A DNA stretch of 64,000 nucleotides from CAZRXG01 sp964603985 (GTDB taxonomy: Bacteria; Chloroflexota; Anaerolineae; Aggregatilineales; UBA3940): contig CAZRXG010000009.1 of NCBI GenBank assembly GCA_964603985.1, forward strand, positions 55,308 through 119,307, given 5' to 3'. Below the pieces are notes generated by a model. It was not told the origin of the DNA, did not search any database, and worked only from the letters and a program-made list of their open reading frames with translations. This document shows positions 44,415 through 51,004 of this stretch, one piece after another (position 1 is the first letter of the stretch; each line of letters begins with the position of its first letter). The position numbers and the translations under genes were made by a program.

Positions 44415-44715
44415 AGAGAAGAAATTCGCCTGACCGCGCTCTCGTTGTGCGCCGGTTGAGCATCCAAGCTGGCCCCTGAGGCCCTGGCGTAAGTTTTGCG
44501 CCCGCTACAGAATATGTTCGACCCGTTCGAAGACGGCATCAGCGAAAAAGAAAAGGGGCCTCTTTTCGATGCCCGGACCAGCGGAGGGTTGCCGATCACC
44601 CTGCCTGCCGACCGGGTCGAGGCGTTCGGGCAGGAGATGGCTCAACGGGATGCTCCTTGGTGGCAGATCGGCGAGGTGGTCGAGCGGACAGAAGCGAGCA
44701 TCGTCGTGACAGCCT
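44409..44715 (+). pseudogene. selD: selD (selenide, water dikinase) relic with internal deletion
   Basis: A single frame joins both ends of SelD. From ATG 44409 it reads MTREEIRLTALSLCAG, then TGA (44457-44459), then ASKLAPEALA, then TAA (44490-44492). It continues with VLRPLQ and the C-terminal PLFDARTSGGLPITLPADR and WWQIGEVVER. The ~250-residue catalytic middle is absent. The TGA falls where SelD has its active-site Cys or selenocysteine (G[C/U]xxK pattern), so the ancestor may have been a selenoprotein, or the TGA may simply be a nonsense mutation. The TAA and the deletion show it is not functional. Confidence 0.7.
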
Positions 44716-44760
44716 GCCCGTCCCCTCAACACAACGCTGCCACACGACTGGGCGGATCAA

Positions 44761-45585
44761 TCACTCTCCGCGAAGGGGCGTCACCTGCCAGGTTTCTGTT
44801 TCTACAAGCAAGGCAGCCGGTTGCCCGTAATCGGCAGGGTTGGTATAGGCCCTCATCGGGGGGAGGTTCCCACGCGGGATCTCCCGTTCGAGTCCCAGGT
44901 GCACATGCCCGCTCAGGACAACGCGCACCTTCTCGTACTGCCTGACGGCCTCCCCAAGCGCCAGGTTGGCGTAGTAGGCGTTGGCGGGGCTTAATGCCTG
45001 GCTCTGGGGGCCGCTGAAGATCGGGACGTGCGTCAGGGCTACGATGTCCGTGATGCGGGGATCGCTCTCCAGGGCATCCAGACGCGCGCAGATCTCCGCC
45101 GTCACACGACGGGCGAACTCGCGGTCTGTCCACGGCCAGTCGACATACCGCCCATCGTTGGTGATCAGGGGTTTGAGCATCTCATATTCGTCGTCGGTCA
45201 GGTTGATTTCGGGGTGCTTGCCGCTGTAATCGTACCAGGCGATGCTCCCGCAGATGCCTATCGAGCCAATCACCACATTCTCACGATCCAGCCAGTGATA
45301 GCCCAGCTCGCGGGCGGTCTCTTCCAGCCTGGATTCCCATAACTCCTGGCTGGTGTAGGAAGAATCCCGGTGCCACACATCGTGGTTCCCGGCCAGTGCC
45401 GCGCGCTGCTCACAGACCGGCTGGAAGACCTTAAGCCCCCGGGTGAACATCTCCACAGGCTCCCCAATGTCACCGGCCAGAACGAGCAGGTCAGGCTTCT
45501 GCTCCTGGAGGAGATCGGCAAATCGTTTGATGCGGTCGTACCAGGGAGGATGGAAGTGAATATCGGATGTCACGGCGATGCGCAT
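44761..45585 (-). CDS. Calcineurin-like metallophosphoesterase
   Basis: A 274-residue dinuclear metal phosphoesterase. Metal motifs in order are AVTSDIHFHPPWYDR (DxH, about 7-9), LVLAGDIGEPVE (GDxxE-like, about 38), ALAGNHDVWHRD (GNHD, about 66), ALTHVPIF (His, about 188) and VLSGHVHLGLERE (GHxH, about 228). The substrate cannot be predicted; relatives act on nucleotides, phosphoproteins or nucleic acids. The normal length and intact motifs contrast with the debris just upstream, marking the right edge of the acquired region. Confidence 0.88.
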   Translation of the reverse strand: MRIAVTSDIHFHPPWYDRIKRFADLLQEQKPDLLVLAGDIGEPVEMFTRGLKVFQPVCEQRAALAGNHDVWHRDSSYTSQELWESRLEETARELGYHWLDRENVVIGSIGICGSIAWYDYSGKHPEINLTDDEYEMLKPLITNDGRYVDWPWTDREFARRVTAEICARLDALESDPRITDIVALTHVPIFSGPQSQALSPANAYYANLALGEAVRQYEKVRVVLSGHVHLGLEREIPRGNLPPMRAYTNPADYGQPAALLVETETWQVTPLRGE

Positions 45586-45648
45586 AAGAAGCCCCCGCAG
45601 CGGTCAGGTGTGGATGAGTCGCTTTGATGGCTTATTATGCAGGCAAAA

Positions 45649-46362
45649 TCAGGGCTTCTCAAGTCCGTGTGCGGCCAGCAGCGCTTCGTCGTTCAGGATC
45701 GCTTCCGTATCGCCGTCGGCTACAATCCGCCCCTCGTCGAGCACGACCGTGCGCGGGAAGATCTCCTGCACCATGCGCATGTCGTGGGTGGCGACCAGCA
45801 TGGTACGCTCCATCTCATCGAGCAGGTTGATCAGGCTGCGCCGTGCGCGCGGGTCGAGGTCCGCCGTCGGCTCATCAAAGACCAGGATCTTGGGGGCCAT
45901 GCTGAGCACCGTCGCGATGGCGATGCGCTTCTTTTGCCCGATGCTGAGGTGGTGTGAGACACGGTCCTCAAAACCGGCCATCCCGACGGCCTCCAACGCT
46001 TCATGTGAGCGGTGCAGCACCTCCTCATGGGGAAGCCCCATGTGCAGAGGGCCGAAGGCAACGTCGTCGATCACTTTTGGGTTGAAAAGCTGATCGTCCG
46101 GGTTCTGGAAAACCAGCCCGACCCAGGCCCTGATCTGCCCCAGGTTTTCGTCCGCCAGGGGCAGCCCGCCGATGCAGATCTCGCCCTGGCTGCCGCGAAG
46201 CAGACCGTTCAGGTGAAGCATAAAGGTTGACTTGCCCGCCCCGTTGGGGCCAACCAGTGCGACCTTCTGGTTGGGGCCGATGTGCAAGGAGATATCGTAT
46301 AGGGCCTGGAAGCCGTCGGGATAACTAAAGGATAGGTTCTTGACTTCGACTGTGTGGTGCAC
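45649..46362 (-). CDS. cbiO: ECF-type cobalt/nickel transporter ATPase
   Basis: A 237-residue ABC ATPase that powers metal uptake with CbiM and CbiQ. Walker A VALVGPNGAGKSTFMLHL is near residue 36, the Q-loop in GLVFQNPDDQLFNPKV, signature LSIGQKKRIAIATVLS near 140, Walker B ILVFDEPTADLDPRAR and the H-loop MLVATHDMRMV. The QNPDDQ Q-loop is typical of ECF ATPases. GTG 46362 with GGGAAG upstream gives the family start; the frame can be read from a TTG at 46416. It lies after two AT-rich small genes that separate it from cbiQ. Confidence 0.9.
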   Translation of the reverse strand: MHHTVEVKNLSFSYPDGFQALYDISLHIGPNQKVALVGPNGAGKSTFMLHLNGLLRGSQGEICIGGLPLADENLGQIRAWVGLVFQNPDDQLFNPKVIDDVAFGPLHMGLPHEEVLHRSHEALEAVGMAGFEDRVSHHLSIGQKKRIAIATVLSMAPKILVFDEPTADLDPRARRSLINLLDEMERTMLVATHDMRMVQEIFPRTVVLDEGRIVADGDTEAILNDEALLAAHGLEKP

Positions 46363-46437
46363 GGTTTCGCTTCCCTTTTGGGCGTGTTCGCTCAGGATCG
46401 ACCTAGTGTGATTCAATTTGTCTCGATGTCCACCAAC

Positions 46438-46938
46438 CTAGCCACTCCATGAAATATGTTTGGCAACTTGTACTATCCATCTATCATTCTTTTTAACAAG
46501 TGTAATTTCTTCTCGTCTCCAATCCCAATTATCTGGCAGAACGGAGTTGTAAAGTCGCTCACCCGATTCATGGTCTAAAGTGAAAGGTCGGTATTGATAT
46601 TTTACTTCCACAACGGAAATGGTGTTGGTGTTTTCAAGCACTCGAAGTTCATCGATTTTACGCTCTTCTGAAGCTACCACTCCAGCTTCTTCACGTGCCT
46701 TGATACCTTGTTCCAGTTCTGTTGCCCAAGTCTCCGTAGCAACATCAAATAGTTGGGCTGTGTCATATGATAGTTCAGCATTAGAGATTACTTGAAAGTA
46801 TTGTTCAATCGATGATCTTAACTCGTTTTCCAAAGGGTGAGGTGTTAAAGACGATTGAGCACATCCGACCAGCCAGACAGCCATAACTGCCATTGTTGTT
46901 GCCACCCACTTACGAATGATGCCCATTATTCTATACAT
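46438..46938 (-). CDS. Hypothetical lipoprotein inside the ECF operon
   Basis: A 166-residue protein with a lipoprotein signal (MAVMAVWLVGCAQSS, lipobox LVGC, Cys about 26). A helix-rich middle (SSIEQYFQVISNAELSYDTA) leads to a beta-rich end, DWRREEITLVKKNDRWIVQV, resembling NTF2-like or DUF4878-type conserved lipoproteins. The DNA is clearly AT-richer than cbiQ and cbiO on either side. AAGGGG is 5 bp before the ATG, which overlaps the end of the preceding 57-codon frame. Function unknown. Confidence 0.7.
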   Translation of the reverse strand: MYRIMGIIRKWVATTMAVMAVWLVGCAQSSLTPHPLENELRSSIEQYFQVISNAELSYDTAQLFDVATETWATELEQGIKAREEAGVVASEERKIDELRVLENTNTISVVEVKYQYRPFTLDHESGERLYNSVLPDNWDWRREEITLVKKNDRWIVQVAKHISWSG

Positions 46939-47099
46939 CGTGCCCCTTCAGTTTGCAGTAAATCGAGACATTTTATCGCTCCAGCCGCCATATTAATCAA
47001 GTAAATATACTGCTGAATCGCGTCACCTTTTGTCGGGCCCGAGCTCAACAGTGTCTGATCACTTACATCGAAAATACCCTGGTTATGCCAAGCAGCCAT
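46926..47099 (-). CDS. Small hypothetical protein (57 aa) upstream of the lipoprotein
   Basis: A 57-residue frame beginning MAAWHNQGIFDVSDQTLLSS and ending LLQTEGARCIE. It starts 16 bp after the cbiQ stop and its TAA overlaps the lipoprotein gene's first codons. It shares the AT-rich composition of that gene. It has no clear signal peptide or membrane segment. It may be a real partner of the lipoprotein or the tail of a truncated gene. Confidence 0.4.
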   Translation of the reverse strand: MAAWHNQGIFDVSDQTLLSSGPTKGDAIQQYIYLINMAAGAIKCLDLLQTEGARCIE

Positions 47100-47115
47100 C
47101 TTATCCCAACTTGCC

Positions 47116-47910
47116 CTAGTGTAGCAGCGCGCTGATGGCCATCAACCCGGCCCCCAGCGCCAGCGGCACGGCGGCGAACAGCACGTCTCGCACTTTAAGC
47201 GGTGGCGGGTCGAGCTGCTTGAGTTCCCCCCGGTAGCCACGCGCAACCATGGCCTGGTAAACGCGCTCGCTGCGCTCGTAGCTTCGCAGGAACAGGTTGC
47301 CGATCATGCGCCCCGTCGTCTGGGCGCGGAACACGATCGGCTGCCCCCTGTTCGGATTGCCTGCCAGGACAGCACTGCGCGAGTCGCGGGCGCGCGTCAG
47401 GCGGAGCGCCTCATCCACCAGCACGAACATGTAGCGGTACATGAACGAGATGATGGCAACCAGCACACGCGGAACACGCAGGGCGCTGAGCGCCCACAGC
47501 ACGTCGGTGAAGTGCGTGACCATCATCAGGATGACGGCTGCCTGCACGGAGATCAGGCTCTTGAAGATGATGCTCACAGAGCGAATCACGCCCGCCTCGC
47601 TGATCGTCCAGCCGACGAGGGGCACCTGTCCCAATGACCGGCCCGGCACGGTGAAGATCAGAGTGATGGCTGCCCCCGCAAAGGGCAGGGCGACGAGTGA
47701 GCGTTTGATCACGAGCAGGGGATCGACGCGCGCAAGCACGGCGCCTGCCATCATCAACGTGAAGAACCCCACATACGCGCCAAATGCCCCTGTTGGGGTC
47801 AGGCCGATCAGCAGAATCATCAGCACCGCCAGCACCACCTTAACACGGGCGTCGAGGCGGTGCAGGCGGCTTCCGGTGTCCTGGTACGCGTCGGCGATGT
47901 GAAAATGCAT
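47116..47910 (-). CDS. cbiQ: ECF-type cobalt/nickel transporter transmembrane (T) subunit
   Basis: A 264-residue membrane coupling subunit. Five or six hydrophobic helices are visible, with RLHRLDARVKVVLAVLMILL at the start. The two coupling-helix motifs that dock on the ATPase are probably ARDSRSAVLAGN (about 172) and YERSERVYQAMVARGYRG (about 212; ARG signature). It follows cbiM by 85 bp; that gap contains a 7-bp CCGGGAG/CTCCCGG hairpin. Confidence 0.92.
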   Translation of the reverse strand: MHFHIADAYQDTGSRLHRLDARVKVVLAVLMILLIGLTPTGAFGAYVGFFTLMMAGAVLARVDPLLVIKRSLVALPFAGAAITLIFTVPGRSLGQVPLVGWTISEAGVIRSVSIIFKSLISVQAAVILMMVTHFTDVLWALSALRVPRVLVAIISFMYRYMFVLVDEALRLTRARDSRSAVLAGNPNRGQPIVFRAQTTGRMIGNLFLRSYERSERVYQAMVARGYRGELKQLDPPPLKVRDVLFAAVPLALGAGLMAISALLH

Positions 47911-47995
47911 GTTCCGTCCCCTGCAAAATATTACCGGGAGATAGAGGGATTCTACCTCCCGGCGTCACATTTCTGCACCTCAACCGGTGCGTACG

Positions 47996-49027
47996 TCAGG
48001 CTTGGGACTCTACGTCCTGCTTTCTGGCCCGCTTCGATGCCCAGGCCGCACCATACGCCACCCCGAAGACAACCAGGACACCGGCCATCCCTGCCACGAC
48101 GGTGCTGAGGCCGGTTTCGCCCAGGAAGGGGACCGTGTAATCGGGCAGGATCTCGTAGGGCGCGTCGCGTGCCTCGCCAAAGAATTGGGCCGTTTCCGGC
48201 AAGGCAAAGCCCACCGGCTCCCCTTCGACTTCCCCCGGCGCAGAGAAGGCCGTGGCGATGCGCTCCATCCCATCTTCGTACTCAGATGCGAGCGGCGCAA
48301 ACAGGGTAATCGCCAGTGCCAGGACCAACCCGACCAGAACCCAGGCCGCACTCCGCTGGCCGGGTGCCTCCTCACCGGAGATCAGGTCAGGGCGGGTGGC
48401 CGTGATAAAGGTGAGTGCGAAGACGGTCAACAGCCCCTCGCCGACGCCGATCAGAGCGTGCACGCCAACCATCGCCGGCAGCGCCACGCCGAGCGGCGAA
48501 GTGCCGGAAACGGCCAGCTCAACGGCTGCAAACGCGGAGGTGATGACCAGCGACAGCCAGGCACCCACAAACGCACCCAGCAGCATCCCGCCGTTGCCCC
48601 TCACCGCGTTCTTGATCATGCGGTAGGTGAAGTAGCCCACAAAGGACGTGATGATGCCCATGTTGATCACATTCAGGCCCATCACGAGCAGGCCGCCGTC
48701 CTGGAACAGCAACGCCTGGGTAGCAACCACCGCCGTCATCACCAGCACGCCGGCCCAGGGACCGAGGATGACCGCCGCGAGCGTGCCTCCCAACAAGTGC
48801 CCTGACGTGCCACCGGGGATCGTGAAGTTGAGCATCTGCCCGGCGAAGATGGCGGCGGCGATGATGCCCATCAGGGGGATCTGGCGCTCGCCCAGTTGGG
48901 CTCTGGTGTTGCGAATGGCCAGGGCAACCATCACGATCATCACCACCCAGCCGATAACAGACAGCCAGACTGCAAAGAAGCCGTCCGGCGCGTGCATTGG
49001 TTGTGGAGCTAATAAGGGACCGTTCAT
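47996..49027 (-). CDS. cbiM: ECF-type cobalt/nickel transporter substrate-binding component (CbiM with C-terminal CbiN/PDGLE-like domain)
   Basis: A 343-residue membrane protein. CbiM core motifs are MHAPDGFFAVWLSVIGW (residues 11-27), GGTSGHLLGGTLAAVILGP (about 72-90), QALLFQDGGLLVMGLNVINM (about 108-127) and GVHALIGVGEGLLTV. After about residue 230, a two-helix segment with an extracellular loop (DGMERIATAF, YTVPFLGETG) resembles the CbiN/PDGLE module, so both are fused. In known CbiM/NikM proteins the metal site uses the MH at the N-terminus; here ten residues precede it. AAGGAG lies 9 bp before ATG 49027, supporting that start. Confidence 0.9.
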   Translation of the reverse strand: MNGPLLAPQPMHAPDGFFAVWLSVIGWVVMIVMVALAIRNTRAQLGERQIPLMGIIAAAIFAGQMLNFTIPGGTSGHLLGGTLAAVILGPWAGVLVMTAVVATQALLFQDGGLLVMGLNVINMGIITSFVGYFTYRMIKNAVRGNGGMLLGAFVGAWLSLVITSAFAAVELAVSGTSPLGVALPAMVGVHALIGVGEGLLTVFALTFITATRPDLISGEEAPGQRSAAWVLVGLVLALAITLFAPLASEYEDGMERIATAFSAPGEVEGEPVGFALPETAQFFGEARDAPYEILPDYTVPFLGETGLSTVVAGMAGVLVVFGVAYGAAWASKRARKQDVESQA

Positions 49028-49075
49028 CCAACTGTTCTCCTTGTGAAGTGCGTTTTTGTTAATATTTCTTATTTA

Positions 49076-49136
49076 TTGCAAATTTTTGCAAATACGATCG
49101 GTGTATAGTATAGCATCGTTGGTGGAAATGATCCAA
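49076..49136 (-). promoter_or_regulatory. cbiM promoter with inverted-repeat operator
   Basis: On the minus strand TTGGAT (49131-49136), an 18-bp spacer and TATACT (49107-49112). Just downstream of the predicted start lies TTGCAAAAATTTGCAA (49076-49091), two perfect 7-bp half-sites separated by 2 bp. Such sites typically bind a dimeric metalloregulator. The TTGCAA-N4-TTGCAA form recalls the nickel-responsive Nur box (TTGCAA-N5-TTGCAA, as remembered). No cobalamin riboswitch motif was seen in the leader. Confidence 0.55.
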
Positions 49137-49261
49137 AAAATAACGCCCACCGCACGAACCGGCGCTCCCCAGCACATACATTCACTACCAACCCAGGCCG
49201 TCCCATCCAGCCTGACGGCGGCGACTGCCTCAGCCTGCCCCGACATCCTTCACGTGCGACT

Positions 49262-49289
49262 TTGCAAGCGAGCTTAATGCGCGTAAGAT
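49262..49289 (+). promoter_or_regulatory. Putative promoter of the 122-aa hypothetical gene
   Basis: TTGCAA (49262-49267), a 16-bp spacer and TAAGAT (49284-49289), about 92 bp before the start codon. The rest of the divergent 354-bp intergenic region contains only the cbiM signals. Confidence 0.4.
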
Positions 49290-49381
49290 AGATGCAAGAA
49301 CAACCGGCGACGTGGCCGGACGCGAAGCGCCAGAGCTTGCCCTGACTGCGTCTTTTTAGAGCCTGAACAGGAGGGAGACAA

Positions 49382-49750
49382 GTGTCAAAGCCGGAAAAAC
49401 CCCAGATTATCTGGAACACTTATGGTGACTGGCTGGCCACCCGCATAGGCAATTACATCTGGGACCTGACAGGGACGTGGGTGGGCTGGCTGGACGAGAA
49501 CGAAGTCTACAGCACGGACGGGGAGTGGATCGGCACGCTGAGTAAGGATTCGCGCATCCTGCGCAAGCGTGCGGTCAAGCGACCCCCTCTGCGGACGGAC
49601 ATTCCTCCCGCGCCGGGGAAGCCGGAGCTTCCGGCCCGTGCCCCCCTGCCGCCGTCCTTCTCTGAGCTGACGTATTCCGTGATCGATGTCCTGGAGGAAG
49701 AGCCGGACGTTTTCAAGCGCATCTCCGACAAGCGGCCCGACATGGATTGA
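49382..49750 (+). CDS. Hypothetical protein with short beta-flower-like repeats
   Basis: A 122-residue cytoplasmic protein that starts at GTG 49382 with AGGAGGGAG 4-12 bp upstream. The N-terminal half has the repeating pattern IWNTYGDWLATRIGNYIWDL / TGTWVGWLDENEVYSTDGEW / IGTL. These small Gly-Trp/Tyr turns resemble the 4-fold beta-flower proteins. A Pro-rich linker (about 70-95) and an acidic helix DVLEEEPDVFKRISDKRPDMD-like end follow. Function unknown. Confidence 0.65.
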   Translation: MSKPEKPQIIWNTYGDWLATRIGNYIWDLTGTWVGWLDENEVYSTDGEWIGTLSKDSRILRKRAVKRPPLRTDIPPAPGKPELPARAPLPPSFSELTYSVIDVLEEEPDVFKRISDKRPDMD

Positions 49751-49835
49751 AATGTCCGGCAGATACCGTCACACCGACCAAAAGGCCATCCGGCTCAAAT
49801 CGGGTGGCTTTTTACGTACACCGAGATACTCCGGC

Positions 49836-50828
49836 TCAGGCCCGGATCGCCTCCAGCAACGCGTCGTGAAATCGGAGGTTGGTTGCCAACACACCCCGGT
49901 TATGCTCCAGACGCTCCCCCAGTGAGAAATCGAGCGGTCTGCCGTCCAGGTCGGTGACCCGCCCCCCCGCTTCTTCGACGATCAACGCGCCCGCAGCATG
50001 GTCCCAGATCTTCTCGCGATAGTTCTCCCCGCGCGAGTTGCGAAGGTAGATCTCGGCGCGACCGTCAGCGATGGCCGCGTACTTGGCCTGGCTGTCCATC
50101 CGAACTGTTCCCTCGCTGCCAACTCCGGCGGTTTGAAGCACCTGCGCCGAGAAGCTGTGGTCGGTGTGAGCCGCCTCGACGCTCTCGACGGTGCGTGCCT
50201 GTCTGATGTCCGCCTGAGGAGAGACGCGCAGTGGTCGCGCGGGGCCGCCGCCGAGCGGCTCCAGCGTCGCGCCCTGGCCCCTGACGGCGAAGGCGACCAC
50301 GCCCTGGTCATTTTCTGGCCGGGCGGGGTCAAAGGGCAGCAGTGGGCAGGCCAGCGCGCCGACGGTCAGCACGCCGTCGACGAGCAGCGCGACGGCCACG
50401 GCAAATTGATCGCCGCGCAGGAAGCCCTTGGTGCCGTCTATGGGATCGACCGTCCAGATGCGGGCGGGACGGTGGTCGCGTCCGGCGTCCAGCCACCGGC
50501 GGATCTCATCCGATGCGACGGGCTGTCCCAGGGCTGCACCCACGTGGCGCGCAACCTGTGCCTGCTGCGCTCCGCTGGCCAGCGAATCGAACTCGGCGGC
50601 CCGCTCCTCGGCGATTGTGCCGTCATCGGGGAAGTGGTGGGTGATATGTTGCAGGACGACGGCCTGCGCGCCGTAGTCGGCGATGGTGACCGGCTCGCGC
50701 CCGGCCTTCTCGATGCGGTTCGCACCGGGGGAGTTCCCCAGCATCTCCTGCCGGACGGCGAGACAGAGCTTCCCGGCCAGGCGGGCGGCGTCGCGGGCGA
50801 CCGTTCGCTCCAGTTCGTAGGGTGGCAT
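49836..50828 (-). CDS. 3'(2'),5'-bisphosphate nucleotidase / inositol monophosphatase family (CysQ/HAL2-like)
   Basis: A 330-residue Mg-dependent, Li-sensitive-type phosphatase. The catalytic core is WTVDPIDGTKGFLRGDQFAV (about 125-145; DPIDGT), preceded by TIAEERAAEF (metal Glu) and followed by WDHAAGALIVEEAGGRVTDL (about 268). The GTKGF form is characteristic of HAL2/CysQ-like enzymes that hydrolyse PAP rather than plain inositol phosphatases. ATG 50828 (MPPYELERTVARDAARLAG) gives the family start; the frame extends further to 50960. Confidence 0.88.
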   Translation of the reverse strand: MPPYELERTVARDAARLAGKLCLAVRQEMLGNSPGANRIEKAGREPVTIADYGAQAVVLQHITHHFPDDGTIAEERAAEFDSLASGAQQAQVARHVGAALGQPVASDEIRRWLDAGRDHRPARIWTVDPIDGTKGFLRGDQFAVAVALLVDGVLTVGALACPLLPFDPARPENDQGVVAFAVRGQGATLEPLGGGPARPLRVSPQADIRQARTVESVEAAHTDHSFSAQVLQTAGVGSEGTVRMDSQAKYAAIADGRAEIYLRNSRGENYREKIWDHAAGALIVEEAGGRVTDLDGRPLDFSLGERLEHNRGVLATNLRFHDALLEAIRA

Positions 50829-51004
50829 AGACAGTTCTCCTGCTGCGGTGATTTCGGCAAGAGTATAGCCGCTTGCCACGCCGCCCTCAACCTGCCCCCG
50901 CCGCTGATAAGTACGGCGGCGCAGTGCTGGCCCTTCCCCAGTAAAAACGCCGGGATGCAATTTGCGGGCATCCCGGCGCGGTCCTTTTTGGGGATGGAGA
51001 CTGC

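Noticed and set aside
49028..49381. Cobalamin riboswitch upstream of cbiM
   Set aside because: No GCCACTG-type B12-box or matching core is present. The leader is only about 75 nt from the predicted start.
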